DNA of 64,000 bases from Halomonas rhizosphaerae (GCF_030010555.1 NZ_JASCQP010000015.1:62001-126000); one strand, 5' to 3'. Counted from the first letter of the stretch, positions 26,619 through 35,766 are shown. Notes: generated from the letters alone by a model not told the origin. Translations and numbers: made by a program.

Positions 26619-27154
26619 CATGGGGCCTCCTGTGCCGGTACGGCCTCGATGGCAGCACGCAGATCGCGGCAGAAGGCGGCATCGCTGGCGCTGCGTGACT
26701 CGCGCAGCTCACCTCGCCAGTCGAAGATGCGGATATCCCGGGACACCTGCACCTGCTGCGCCCCCACCACCACCGAGACCCGCTCGATTCGAGTCGCCTC
26801 GTCGGTCGCCGATCCGATGCCGCTACCGATGCCGATCATCACGCCGGAGGCGACATGGCCACCACTGCCGCCCAGCACGAAGCCGCCGAATCGGGGCAGG
26901 CGCTCGACGCCATGGTCGTGATAGATGGTGTTCCGGGCGCGTTCGGCACTGACCAGTCCCAGCGAGGCATCGGTGTGCCGCACCAGGAAGCCCTCCGTCT
27001 CCAGGGCCGTGACGGCCCTGGCCAGGCTGTCACCGGGCCCGGCGGGCCAGCGGCACTCGGCGGCCGGGGCAGGCTCGGCCACGGGCAGGGTCGTCGGCGT
27101 CACCTGGCAGCCGGCCAGCACCGCCGGCAGCAGCATTAACAACCATGCACGCAT
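26618..27154 (-). CDS. lipoprotein of unknown function, first of a related pair
   Basis: A 178-residue lipoprotein with lipobox VLAGC and Cys16. A proline/alanine linker is followed by LARAVTALETEGFLVRHTDA. Near residue 90 comes a glycine-rich hydrophobic stretch (GGFVLGGSGGHVASGVMIG) that could insert into or touch membrane, and then a beta-rich region (IERVSVVVGAQQVQVSRDI). No named family is recognised. GGAG lies 8 nt before the ATG. It is the first gene of a four-gene minus-strand operon leading into the ZevA/ZevB-like importer. Confidence 0.75.
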   Translation of the reverse strand: MRAWLLMLLPAVLAGCQVTPTTLPVAEPAPAAECRWPAGPGDSLARAVTALETEGFLVRHTDASLGLVSAERARNTIYHDHGVERLPRFGGFVLGGSGGHVASGVMIGIGSGIGSATDEATRIERVSVVVGAQQVQVSRDIRIFDWRGELRESRSASDAAFCRDLRAAIEAVPAQEAP

Positions 27155-27281
27155 CGGATGATCTCCGCGAAGGGTAAAAAGCAGTCTACGCCGGAAGCCG
27201 ACAGGGATGAAGCGCCCCGGGGTTCTGTCCCGCGCCGGCTGGCGCTAAGCTGGAAACCCCTTCCACACGACGAGAGCGGAC

Positions 27282-28427
27282 ATGAAGATCCTCATCTGCC
27301 CGGACAGCTTCAAGGATGCCCTGCCCGCCGCCGACGCCGCGCGCGCCATCGCCGTCGGGGCGCGACGTGCCGGTGGCGACATCGAGGCCCTGGAATGCCC
27401 GCTGGCCGATGGTGGAGAGGGCAGCCTGGATGCCCTGCTGGCTGCCACCGGGGCCGAGCGGCACTCGGCTGACGTCCACGACGCCCTGGGACGCCCTGCC
27501 CGGGCCGACTGGGGCTGGCACGCCGGGAGCCGCACCGCCTACGTGGAACTGGCCGAGGCCAGTGGCCTGCAGGCGCTGGCGCCCGACGAGCGCACCGCCC
27601 TGCACAGCACCACCCTCGGTGTCGGCGAGCTGATCCGCGAGGCGCTGGATGCCGGTGCCGAACGCCTGCTGCTCACGCTCGGCGGCAGTGCCACCAATGA
27701 CGGCGGGGCGGGGATGCTGGCCGCCCTGGGGGCGCGACTGCGTGACGCCGAGGGCCGCGACCTGGCACCGGGCGGCGCCGCCCTGGCCGACCTGGCCGAG
27801 CTCGACCTCGAGGGCCTCGACCCGCGCCTGGCCGGCCTGCGGGTCGAGACCGCGGTGGACGTGGACAACCCGCTGCTGGGGGAGCGCGGCGCCAGTGCGG
27901 TCTTCGGCCCCCAGAAGGGCGCCACGCCGGAGGAGGTGGCGCGCCTCGATGCCGCCTTGACCCGCCTCGCCGACGTCACCGCCGCGACCCTGGGCGAGGA
28001 GCACCGTGACCTGCCCGGGGCCGGCGCCGCCGGGGGCATGGGCTTCGCCGCCCGGGCCTTCCTCGGCGCCGAGCTGCGCCCCGGCATCGAGCTGGTGATG
28101 GCGCAGGCCGGTATCGAGGCCCTGCTGGCGAACGCCGACCTGGTGATCACCGGCGAAGGCCAGCTCGACGGCCAGAGCCTGGCCGGCAAGACGCCGGTGG
28201 GCGTGGCGCGGCTGGCCTATCGTCACGACGTGCCGGTGGTGGTGCTGGCCGGGCGCCTGGCCCCGGGCTGGCAGGCCGCCTTCGACGAGGGCGTCACCGC
28301 CGCCTTCGCCCTGGCCGATGGCCCCATGGCGCTGGACGAGGCCCTCGCGCGCAGCGCCGAGCTGCTGGCCGATCGCACCGAGGGCCTGGTGCGTTTCTGG
28401 GTCGCCCTGGCCGGCCGTCGGCCTTGA
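27282..28427 (+). CDS. glycerate kinase, type I
   Basis: A 381-residue enzyme of the GarK/GlxK glycerate kinase family (normally about 380), phosphorylating D-glycerate to phosphoglycerate. It opens ICPDSFKDALPAADAARAIA, the family N-terminus. Near residue 50 is CPLADGGEGSLDALL, near 130 LTLGGSATNDGGAGML and near 290 LVITGEGQLDGQSLAGK. It lacks garR/gcl neighbours, so the source of glycerate is not shown by context. Monocistronic as far as can be seen. Confidence 0.92.
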   Translation: MKILICPDSFKDALPAADAARAIAVGARRAGGDIEALECPLADGGEGSLDALLAATGAERHSADVHDALGRPARADWGWHAGSRTAYVELAEASGLQALAPDERTALHSTTLGVGELIREALDAGAERLLLTLGGSATNDGGAGMLAALGARLRDAEGRDLAPGGAALADLAELDLEGLDPRLAGLRVETAVDVDNPLLGERGASAVFGPQKGATPEEVARLDAALTRLADVTAATLGEEHRDLPGAGAAGGMGFAARAFLGAELRPGIELVMAQAGIEALLANADLVITGEGQLDGQSLAGKTPVGVARLAYRHDVPVVVLAGRLAPGWQAAFDEGVTAAFALADGPMALDEALARSAELLADRTEGLVRFWVALAGRRP

Positions 28428-28546
28428 AGAGCGCGGCCGACACCCGCATGTCATGGGCATCGGCTATGGTGGCCATGGCGACAATCGACTTATCCACCGC
28501 CGGCGCACGTATTACCCTACCTGCATCGCGATCAAGGAGGCATTGC

Positions 28547-29020
28547 ATGAGCGACACCAATACCATCGGCCTGCACGAGGCCAGCGCCAGCCAGCTGGCC
28601 GAGAAGCTCAACGAGCTGCTGGCCAACTACCAGATTTTCTACATGAACGTGCGCGGCTACCACTGGAACGTGAAGGGCCGCCAGTTCTTCCAGCTCCACG
28701 AGAAGTTCGAGGAGTTCTACACCGACCTGCTGACCAAGGTCGACGAGGTCGCCGAGCGTATCCTCACCCTGGGCCACCAGCCGGTTCACGCCTACAGCGA
28801 CTACGTGAAGCTCGCCAGGATCCAGGAGGACAAGAACGTCCATGACGGCGAGGCCTGCGTGCGCGGCGTGCTAGAGGGCTACCAGACCCTGATCGAGCTC
28901 CAGCGCGAGCTGCTCTCCCTGGCCTCGGATGCCGACGACGAGGGCACCGCCGCCCAGGCCGGCGACTATATCCGCGAGCAGGAGAAGACCGTGTGGATGC
29001 TGGGCGCCTACCTCGACTGA
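28547..29020 (+). CDS. dps: Dps family DNA-binding/ferritin-like protein
   Basis: A 157-residue member of the Dps (starvation-induced miniferritin) family. Dodecamers store iron as ferric oxide, consume peroxide and can coat DNA. Ferroxidase ligands are visible in MNVRGYHWNVKG (His39) and LHEKFEEFYTDL. A conserved helix with DEVAERILTLGHQPV follows. The start has AAGGAGG 6 nt upstream. It is flanked downstream by a long GC-rich hairpin. Expression would be expected to rise in stationary phase or oxidative stress by family precedent; I see no clear OxyR or sigmaS element. Confidence 0.92.
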   Translation: MSDTNTIGLHEASASQLAEKLNELLANYQIFYMNVRGYHWNVKGRQFFQLHEKFEEFYTDLLTKVDEVAERILTLGHQPVHAYSDYVKLARIQEDKNVHDGEACVRGVLEGYQTLIELQRELLSLASDADDEGTAAQAGDYIREQEKTVWMLGAYLD

Positions 29021-29046
29021 TCACCGGCTCCGCAGGACCACCGCAC

Positions 29047-29074
29047 ACGACGCCGCCCCTCGGGGCGGCGTCGT
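29047..29074 (+). terminator. bidirectional terminator hairpin between dps and rmuC
   Basis: A 13-bp GC-rich perfect stem (ACGACGCCGCCCC and complement) with a minimal apex. It lies between the convergent dps (ends 29020) and rmuC (ends 29105). No long T run on either side. Confidence 0.7.
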
Positions 29075-29104
29075 CGTTGCTGGCCTCGTCGTCCGACCCG
29101 GGGC

Positions 29105-30520
29105 TCAGGAGGGCCCCGTCACCTCGTCGTCCGGCTCGCCCCCTCCCCCGGCGGCGCGCACCAGCTCCGTCGGCAACGGCTTCTTCATGCGCACCCCCAG
29201 GCGCTGCAGCTCGGTGGCCTGGGCCACCAGGCTGCCCTGCCCGCTGGAGAGCCGCCCCATGGCCCGGCGATGGCTGTCGCCCGCCCGTTCCAGGTGACGG
29301 CCGACCTCCTCGAGGCTCTCGACGAAACCGGAGAACTTGGCCAGCAGCTTCTCGGCCCGGTCGCCGATCAGGCGCGCGTTCTCGTTCTGGCGCTCCAGGC
29401 TCCACAGGCCGGCCACGGTGCGCAGGCTGGCCAGCAGGGTGGTCGGGGTGACCACCACCACCTGGCGGTCGAAGGCCTCCTGGAAGAGCGTGGGATCGCG
29501 CTCGAAGGCGGCGGCGAAGGCCGGCTCCACCGGCACGAAGAGGAACACGAAGTCCGGCGAGTTGAGCCCCGGCAGCGCGGGGTAGTCCTTGCCCGATAGC
29601 CCGGCGACATGGCCGCGCAGCGACTGCAGGTGGGCCTTCATGGCCGCCTCGCGCTCGGGCTCGTCCTCTGCATTGACCACGCGGGTCCAGGCCACCAGCG
29701 ACACCTTGGCGTCGACGATCAGATGGCGGTCGTCGGGCAGGTAGATCACCGCATCGGGGCGCTGGCGACCCTGGTCGCCCTGCAGCGAGACCTCTCGGCG
29801 GTACTCGATGTCCCGACGCAGGCCGCTGCGCTCCAGTACGGTCTCGAGCATCAGCTCGCCCCAATGGCCCTGTGCCTTCTGGTCGCCCTTGAGGGCCCGG
29901 GCGAGGCCCGCGGCCTCGTCGCCGAGGCGTGCATTGAGCCCGGCAAGCTGTTCCAGCTGGGCCTTGAGGGAGCCGCTGTCGCGGCTCTGCTGGCCATGCA
30001 GTTCCTCGACCCGACGACGGAACTGGTCGACCTGCTCGCGGAAGGGCCGCAGCAGGGCCTCCAGGCTGTCGCGACTCTGCACCGAGAAGGCCTGCTGGCG
30101 CTCCTCGAAGATGCGCCCGGCGAGCTGGCGGAACTCCTCCTTGAGCCGCTCCCGGGCCTCCTCCAGCAGGTCCAGCTGCTCGCGATGACGCAGCGCCATC
30201 TGCTCGCGCTCGACCTCCAGCCGGGCGGCATGCTCGCGCCGCTCGGCCAGCCGGTCGCGCGTCGCGGCCAGCTCGGCCTCCAGGGCGGCCAGGCGCTCGC
30301 GGCTGCCATCCAGCTGCGCATCGCTCTGGGCCAGCTCCTGCTCCAGCCGCCGCACGGTGGCCTCGCCCTCGGCAAGCGCCTGCTCCCGGACGAGGAGGCG
30401 TGCCTCGACGGCGACCAGCCGCTTGCGCCAGGACAGTCCCGCCCAGGCCATCGCCACCAGCAGCCCGGCCAGCCCCAAGGCCAGCCAGGCCGGTACGACC
30501 TCCTGCAGCAGTTCATTCAT
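29105..30520 (-). CDS. rmuC: RmuC family DNA recombination protein
   Basis: A 471-residue protein. An N-terminal membrane helix (residues ~8-28) is followed by a long coiled coil of about 150 residues rich in Glu/Arg/Leu. The RmuC nuclease-like domain then begins at GHWGELMLETVLERSGL and continues DAVIYLPDDRHLIVDAKVSL (PD-(D/E)xK-type core) and FVFLFVPVEPAFAAA. In E. coli RmuC limits inverted-repeat recombination. The ATG at 30520 has AGGAG 8 nt upstream. It is third in a minus-strand series tmcA-pepD-rmuC with short gaps. Confidence 0.92.
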   Translation of the reverse strand: MNELLQEVVPAWLALGLAGLLVAMAWAGLSWRKRLVAVEARLLVREQALAEGEATVRRLEQELAQSDAQLDGSRERLAALEAELAATRDRLAERREHAARLEVEREQMALRHREQLDLLEEARERLKEEFRQLAGRIFEERQQAFSVQSRDSLEALLRPFREQVDQFRRRVEELHGQQSRDSGSLKAQLEQLAGLNARLGDEAAGLARALKGDQKAQGHWGELMLETVLERSGLRRDIEYRREVSLQGDQGRQRPDAVIYLPDDRHLIVDAKVSLVAWTRVVNAEDEPEREAAMKAHLQSLRGHVAGLSGKDYPALPGLNSPDFVFLFVPVEPAFAAAFERDPTLFQEAFDRQVVVVTPTTLLASLRTVAGLWSLERQNENARLIGDRAEKLLAKFSGFVESLEEVGRHLERAGDSHRRAMGRLSSGQGSLVAQATELQRLGVRMKKPLPTELVRAAGGGGEPDDEVTGPS

Positions 30521-30578
30521 CTCGGTCACTCCTGAGCCTTGCACCATGGTGTCGACCGCGATTGCCGAGGAGCAGCCC

Positions 30579-32042
30579 CTAGCCCCTGGCCAGGTCCTCG
30601 ATCAGGGCGCGCAGCAGTTCCCAGAACTCCGCCACGGAAGTAAGCTCCACCCGCTCGTCGGGGGAGTGGGCACCGCGGATCAGCGGGCCGAAGGAGATCA
30701 TGTCCAGCTGCGGATACTTGCCGCCGAGGATGCCGCACTCGAGGCCGGCGTGGATCACCTTGACCTCGGGGTCACTGCCCAGCCGCTCACGGTGCAGGCG
30801 ACAGAAGCGCGCGAGCAGCGGGCTATCCGGGTTCGGCGTCCAGCCCGGGTAGGCGTTCTCGACCCGGGTGCGGGCGCCGATCAGCTCGAACAGCGCCCGG
30901 AAGCGGTCGGCGAGGTCCTCGGTGGCACTGTCGCGCAGCGAACGCACCAGGGCGCAGAGGTGGAAGCGCCCGCCCTCCAGGCTGACCACGCCCAGGTTGT
31001 TGGAGGTCTCCACCACCCCCGGCACCGCGACGCTCATGCGTTCGACGCCGCAGGGGGCCACGTGCAGGGCACGGACCAGCAGCTGGCTGGCGTGCTCCGT
31101 CAGCGCCTCGGTAGGCCGGACCTCCAGTGGCGACAGCGTCAGAGTAAGCCCCTCGTCGACCCCGGCCAGCTCGGCGCGCAGCTCCTCCTGCAGCACGGCC
31201 ACTCGCTCACTGGCAGAGGCCTGCTCGTCGCCGGGCAGGACCAGGGTGGCGAAGGCCTCCCGCGGCAGGGCATTGCGCAGCGTGCCGCCATGGTAGTCGA
31301 CCAGCCGCGCACCGAAGGGCTCGAGGGCACGCAGCACCCGCACCAGCAGCCGGTTGGCGTTGCCGCGCCCGTTGTGGATGTCGATGCCGGAGTGCCCCCC
31401 CGAGAGCCCGGTCAGCGACAGCCGCAGCGCCACCTCGTGGTCGACCAGCGGCGCGGTGGGCAGCTGGGCCTCGACGATGACGTCGGCGCCGCCGGCGCAA
31501 CCGATGTAGACCTGGCCACGGTCCTCGGAGTCGAGGTTGAGCAGCAGGTGTCCCTCGAGCCAACCCTCGGCCAGGTTGAGGGCCCCGCCCATGGAGGACT
31601 CCTCCTCCAGGGTGAAGAGCGCCTCCAGCGGGCCGTGTACCAGGGTCTCGTCCTCGAGGATCGCCAGCGCCGCCGCCACCCCCAGGCCGTTGTCCGCGCC
31701 CAGGGTCGTATCGCACGCGCGCAGCCAGCCATCCTCGCCCACCCGGGTCTCGATGGGATCCCGGGTGAAGTCGTGGGGATGGTCGGCATTGGCCTGGGCC
31801 ACCATGTCCAGGTGACCCTGCAGGATCACCCCCGGGGCCGACTCGAAGCCCGGCGTGGCGGCCTTGCGGATGCGCAGGTTGCCGAAGGCGTCGCGGTCAT
31901 GGGCCAGGCCCAGCGTGTCGGCCCAGCGCTCCAGGATCACCACCAGCGCGGCCTCGTGGCCGGAGGGACGCGGCGTGTTGCACAGGGTGCGGAAGTGATG
32001 CCACAGGGGCCGGGGGGAGAGCTGCTCGAGATGTGCGTTCAT
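30579..32042 (-). CDS. pepD: aminoacyl-histidine dipeptidase (peptidase D)
   Basis: A 487-residue cytosolic metallopeptidase of the M20 family, length equal to E. coli PepD, cleaving Xaa-His and other dipeptides. The metal and catalytic residues are in GVILQGHLDMVAQA near 75, TLGADNGLGVAAALA near 115 and FTLEEESSMGGA near 145 (EE pair). The family lid segment SGGHSGIDIHNGRGNA is near 215. It starts 32 bp after the tmcA stop, which suggests co-transcription, and has only a weak ribosome site. Confidence 0.95.
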   Translation of the reverse strand: MNAHLEQLSPRPLWHHFRTLCNTPRPSGHEAALVVILERWADTLGLAHDRDAFGNLRIRKAATPGFESAPGVILQGHLDMVAQANADHPHDFTRDPIETRVGEDGWLRACDTTLGADNGLGVAAALAILEDETLVHGPLEALFTLEEESSMGGALNLAEGWLEGHLLLNLDSEDRGQVYIGCAGGADVIVEAQLPTAPLVDHEVALRLSLTGLSGGHSGIDIHNGRGNANRLLVRVLRALEPFGARLVDYHGGTLRNALPREAFATLVLPGDEQASASERVAVLQEELRAELAGVDEGLTLTLSPLEVRPTEALTEHASQLLVRALHVAPCGVERMSVAVPGVVETSNNLGVVSLEGGRFHLCALVRSLRDSATEDLADRFRALFELIGARTRVENAYPGWTPNPDSPLLARFCRLHRERLGSDPEVKVIHAGLECGILGGKYPQLDMISFGPLIRGAHSPDERVELTSVAEFWELLRALIEDLARG

Positions 32043-32074
32043 GACGGTTCTGTCTCGCGGTTGACCCGGGCACT

Positions 32075-34258
32075 CTACCGGCCGGCCTCGCCGGGGGAAA
32101 GCCCGCGGTCGCCGTCATGGAGCCGTGCCACGACCTCGCGCAGCCGGGCCTGCACGCCTCGCTTGCCCGACACCCCCAGCCGCGCTGCCAGCCAGGCCAC
32201 CTCGCGTCCCTGGAAGGCCCAGGCGGCGAGCAGGGCCAGCGTCTCGTCCTGGCGGCCCGCCAGGCGTGTCGCATGGCACCTTACCAGGGCCTGGATCGCC
32301 GGACGGGCCAGGGCGGGCTCGCGATGACCGAAGGCGACGTCATCGAGGTCGCGGTGGTCCTCGTCGCCCAGGGGGGCGGCAGGCGCCTCGCCGAGCAGGG
32401 ACATCACCACCGCCGGCGCCAGCTCGGCCAGCTCGAAGGCCAGCAGCCCCGGCAGCTGGCGATGGAAGCGCGCCTGGAGGCGCTCGGCGAGCCGCACCCC
32501 CGTCGGGCCGGTGGGGCGCACCACCATCAGCGCGTGCTCGCCGGTGGCCGTCTCCCGGGTCAGCCCCAGGCGCACCGCCCGGAAGCCCGCCGCCCGCCAG
32601 AAGGCCTGCAGCCCCGCCTCGGCGCCGAAACTCGCCCCCAGCAGGTCGATCCCGTCGTCACGGGCCCGCATGACCTCGGCCTCGACCAGTTGGCGCCCCG
32701 TCCCGTGACGGCGCCGCTCGGCCGGGACGGCGATGCGCAGTATTCGCCGCAGGCGGGCCGTCAGCGCCTCGCGCTCCCCGGCATGGGCGGCCAGCGACTG
32801 GGCCAGCAGGTGGCCACGCGGTCGTCGCTCGCCCCGTGCCACCTGCTCGGCGAGCCCGGCCGGAAAGCCCCCCTCGCCGCCGCTCACTACGACCCCCTGC
32901 AGGGCTGATTCGGCCTCGAGGACGGTGAGGGCGACCCCCGGGCCATCCAGCAGGCGACGCAGGTCGGCGGGCGTGGTGCGGTAGTGGGCCTGTACCAGCA
33001 GGCCGAAGAGCGCCCGCAGCCGCGGCTCGTCGCGGGCCAGGGCAGCACGGTCCAGGCGCCGCAGAGTCGCGATGTCCCCGGCGTCCGGGCACGCTGCCGG
33101 CTCGGCATCCAGCAGCAACAGGCGCGAGGTCAGCGCCTCCAGGGGGTCGCCCTCGGCCCAGCGGATCGGTTCGGCCAGGTGGCACGCCCGCCAGTCGGGC
33201 GTCTGGCGCGCGAGCCGTTCGCGGAAGCGCAGCGCGAAGCCACGCCCCGACCCCTCGTAGCCGTGCACCGTGGTGGCGAAGGCGATGCGCGGGAAGGCGG
33301 CGAGCCAGCGTCCCAACAGCGGCGCGGGAATCGCCGCCGCCTCGTCGACCAGCAGCAGCCGGCCGGGGCCACCGACCTCGCCCTGCTCGGCCAGCCGGTC
33401 CAGCGCGTCGGGGGGCAGGAAAGCGACCCGGCCGTGGCCCGCCTCGAAGGCGTTGCCGTGCCGCTGTCCCTCGGGACAGAGGACCACCAGGCGCTCGAAG
33501 AGCCCGGCCACGGCCGACGGGCGCGGCGCCGTGACCAGGATCTCCTCCTCCCCCGCCGCCAGCAGCCGCGCGCAGGCGATGCCCAGGGCCGCCGTCTTGC
33601 CGCGACCGCGGTCGGCGGTCAGTACCAGTGGTCGACGGCGACGCAGCCGGGTGAGCCGTGCCACCGCTTCCGCCTGGTCGCGGGTCAGGCAGTCCGCGTC
33701 CGCGTCAGGCGACGACGCCGCTGCCGGCGGTGCCTCGGGCAGAGAGGGTCGCTGCGGCGCCTCCCCCGCCGTCCAGTGGATCACTCGCGCGTCGGCGCGC
33801 AGCAGCCGAGCAAGCCGGGCCAGGTAACGGGCGCTGAGCTGCTCGGCCCGCCAGGGGTACTCGGCCAGGCGGCGATAGTCCGCATCGGGGCGTGCCCCCC
33901 AGTCGGGCGGGGTCATCAGCACCAGCAGGCCACCGGCGCGCAGGGTGCCGGCCAGCGCGCCGAAGGCCTCGGGGTCGAAGCCGCTCTCGGCCGAGACGGC
34001 GTCCATCACCACCAGGTCCTGCTCGCCCCCCAGTCGTGTGCGGGCCTTGGCCGCCGGCAGCCAGCACGAAGCCTCGATGCCGTCCACCGGCTCGGCGGCG
34101 ACCCACAGCGGCGACGACCAGTCGCCCTGCTGCCACAACGCCAGGGCCTCCCGGCGGCAGGCATCGGCGGCGCCGGTCAGCCAGACCAGGCCGCGCCAGC
34201 GCTGCCGGTCCAGCCGGCGTCGGGTCTCCTGCAGGGGGGCGAGATGGTCGCGGATCAT
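32075..34258 (-). CDS. tmcA: tRNA(Met) cytidine acetyltransferase
   Basis: A 727-residue enzyme making N4-acetylcytidine at the wobble base of elongator tRNA-Met. An N-terminal DUF1726-type domain precedes a helicase-like ATPase module (Walker A TADRGRGKTA near residue 215, Walker B LLLVDEAAAIPAPLL near 305). A GNAT acetyltransferase domain follows (RILRIAVPAERRRHGTGRQL near 525) and then the C-terminal tRNA-binding helices. The ATG at 34258 has GGAG 6 nt upstream and replaces a GTG 12 nt earlier. It heads the tmcA-pepD-rmuC series. Confidence 0.93.
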   Translation of the reverse strand: MIRDHLAPLQETRRRLDRQRWRGLVWLTGAADACRREALALWQQGDWSSPLWVAAEPVDGIEASCWLPAAKARTRLGGEQDLVVMDAVSAESGFDPEAFGALAGTLRAGGLLVLMTPPDWGARPDADYRRLAEYPWRAEQLSARYLARLARLLRADARVIHWTAGEAPQRPSLPEAPPAAASSPDADADCLTRDQAEAVARLTRLRRRRPLVLTADRGRGKTAALGIACARLLAAGEEEILVTAPRPSAVAGLFERLVVLCPEGQRHGNAFEAGHGRVAFLPPDALDRLAEQGEVGGPGRLLLVDEAAAIPAPLLGRWLAAFPRIAFATTVHGYEGSGRGFALRFRERLARQTPDWRACHLAEPIRWAEGDPLEALTSRLLLLDAEPAACPDAGDIATLRRLDRAALARDEPRLRALFGLLVQAHYRTTPADLRRLLDGPGVALTVLEAESALQGVVVSGGEGGFPAGLAEQVARGERRPRGHLLAQSLAAHAGEREALTARLRRILRIAVPAERRRHGTGRQLVEAEVMRARDDGIDLLGASFGAEAGLQAFWRAAGFRAVRLGLTRETATGEHALMVVRPTGPTGVRLAERLQARFHRQLPGLLAFELAELAPAVVMSLLGEAPAAPLGDEDHRDLDDVAFGHREPALARPAIQALVRCHATRLAGRQDETLALLAAWAFQGREVAWLAARLGVSGKRGVQARLREVVARLHDGDRGLSPGEAGR

Positions 34259-34594
34259 ACGGGGCTCCACCTGCGGCTCAACTTTGGTCTAAGGGTGCGC
34301 GGCCTTTCAACGTTGCCGGGCATTTCGGCATTGCAACATGATTGTCATACGTGCGTTTCAACCCTTTGATTGAAAAGATATTATCCCCATCCATGCGGTG
34401 GCCTTGCGGGGCACGTCCCAGGCCCGGAGGCAGCCAGGGCCCGGTCGAACATCTCCGTCGTCCCATGCTAGCTTGTTTCCTGTTGCCGAGTTGCCCGGAC
34501 GGTCAGGCCCGCTCCGCAGGCGGCCGCTTCCCGGCACCGACGGCCGTTCCATCGACTTCTGGACAAGCAGAACAACCCACAAGGGAGCACCTCA
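34259..34594. other. intergenic region between divergent tmcA and TRAP operon
   Basis: These 336 bp hold no gene I can support. The left part should contain the tmcA promoter; the small palindrome CAACGTTG is at 34308-34315. The centre holds the AT-rich element at 34356-34384 described separately. The right 200 bp would be an unusually long untranslated leader for the TRAP operon. Confidence 0.5.
34356..34384 (+). promoter_or_regulatory. candidate TRAP operon promoter with overlapping inverted repeat
   Basis: TTTCAA (34356-34361), 17 bp, TATTAT (34379-34384) makes a plausible promoter in an AT-rich island. The same -35 hexamer is the left arm of an inverted repeat TTTCAA-N8-TTGAAA (34356-34375), a likely operator for a repressor or activator. 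The regulator is not encoded in this window. Confidence 0.42.
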
Positions 34595-35698
34595 ATGAAG
34601 AAGATGCGCAAGTTCGCCCTCACCGGGCTGGCAGCGGGCGTCGCCCTCGCCGCCATGAGCTCCACCGCCCAGGCCCAGGAACAGTGGACCATGACCACCA
34701 CCTGGCCGGACAACCTGGACTTGATCCAGATCGACCGCCACTGGGCGGAGCTGGTCAACAAGCTCGCCGGTGACGAGGTGCAGATCGAGTTCCGTGCCGG
34801 CGGCACCCTGATGCCCGGCACCGAGGTCTTCGATGCCACCGAGACCGGCAGCATCGAGGCCGCCGGCGACTGGCCGGGCTACTGGGCCGGTCGCAGTCCG
34901 GCCTTCTCGCCGCTGGCCACCACCACCAGCCTGTTCAATGGCGTCGACTACCTGAACTGGATCATGGAGTGGGGCGGCTGGGAGCTCTACCAGGAGGTCT
35001 ACGGCCAGTACAACATGGTCTACCTGCCCTACGGCATCACCAACAACGAGTCCGGCTTCCGCGGCGGCACGCCCATCGAGAGCATTGCCGACCTGGATGG
35101 GAAGCGCCTGCGCCTCTCCGGCCGAGACCAGGGCCGCGTGCTCGAGGAACTGGGCGGCTCCCAGGTGACCCTGGCCGGCGGCGAGATCTACCAGGCCATC
35201 GAGCGTGGCGTGGTCGACGGTGCCGAGTTCTCCACCCCGGGCGTGGACTACAAGGCCGGCTTCTCCGAGGTGGCCGACTACTGGTCCGTGCCGGGCTGGC
35301 ACCAGTCCGCCAGCGTGTTCGGCGTGATGATCAACCAGGATGCCTGGGACGCCCTCTCCGAGGAGACCCAGGAGAAGCTGAAGATCGCCGCCGAGGCCAC
35401 CATGGCCTGGTCACTGGCCTGGTCCGAGCGCGAGTCCACCGAGGGCACGGTGAAGTTCCTCGAGGACGGCACAGAGATCAACCAGCTCTCCGAGGAGGAC
35501 CTCGCCGAGATCCAGCGCATCACCAACGACGTGATCGTCCAGGGGGCCTGCGAGGACCCGATGCACGCCAAGGTCTACCACTCCATGATCAGCTACCTGG
35601 AGCACTACGCCAACTGGCGTGACGTCTCGGTGCCCTACAACATGAGCCGCGTCACCGACGACCTGCCCTCGCTCGAGGAGATCGAGGCCTGCATGTAA
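34595..35698 (+). CDS. TRAP transporter substrate-binding protein, DctP family
   Basis: A 367-residue periplasmic protein with a signal peptide ending in AQAQ near residue 28. The TRAP DctP fold follows, including the carboxylate-anchoring region LDGKRLRLSGRDQG near 170 and AIERGVVDGAEFSTPGVDY near 200. The long C-terminus and the PGWHQSASVFGVMIN block resemble the TakP/alpha-keto-acid and lactate-binding subgroup rather than the C4-dicarboxylate or ectoine-binding subgroup. The ligand is therefore probably a monocarboxylate or keto acid (inference). GGGAG lies 7 nt before the ATG. It is first in the dctPQM operon. Confidence 0.92.
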   Translation: MKKMRKFALTGLAAGVALAAMSSTAQAQEQWTMTTTWPDNLDLIQIDRHWAELVNKLAGDEVQIEFRAGGTLMPGTEVFDATETGSIEAAGDWPGYWAGRSPAFSPLATTTSLFNGVDYLNWIMEWGGWELYQEVYGQYNMVYLPYGITNNESGFRGGTPIESIADLDGKRLRLSGRDQGRVLEELGGSQVTLAGGEIYQAIERGVVDGAEFSTPGVDYKAGFSEVADYWSVPGWHQSASVFGVMINQDAWDALSEETQEKLKIAAEATMAWSLAWSERESTEGTVKFLEDGTEINQLSEEDLAEIQRITNDVIVQGACEDPMHAKVYHSMISYLEHYANWRDVSVPYNMSRVTDDLPSLEEIEACM

Positions 35699-35733
35699 GG
35701 CCCCGCCGGGGTCCTCCCCCGGGAGGGCCCGCT

Positions 35734-35766
35734 GGCCGGCCGGCGGCTGATCGTCGCCGGCCGGCC
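35734..35766 (+). terminator. intercistronic hairpin between dctP and dctQ
   Basis: A perfect 12-bp G/C-only stem (GGCCGGCCGGCG and complement) with a 9-nt loop, 36 bp after dctP and 39 bp before dctQ. No T-tract follows. It probably protects the dctP transcript 3' end or attenuates transcription, giving more binding protein than permease. Confidence 0.6.

Noticed and set aside
34394..34594. Small open frame in the TRAP operon leader beginning ATGCGGTGG
   Set aside because: No ribosome site, and its frame simply runs on through dctP; I could not support it as a leader peptide.
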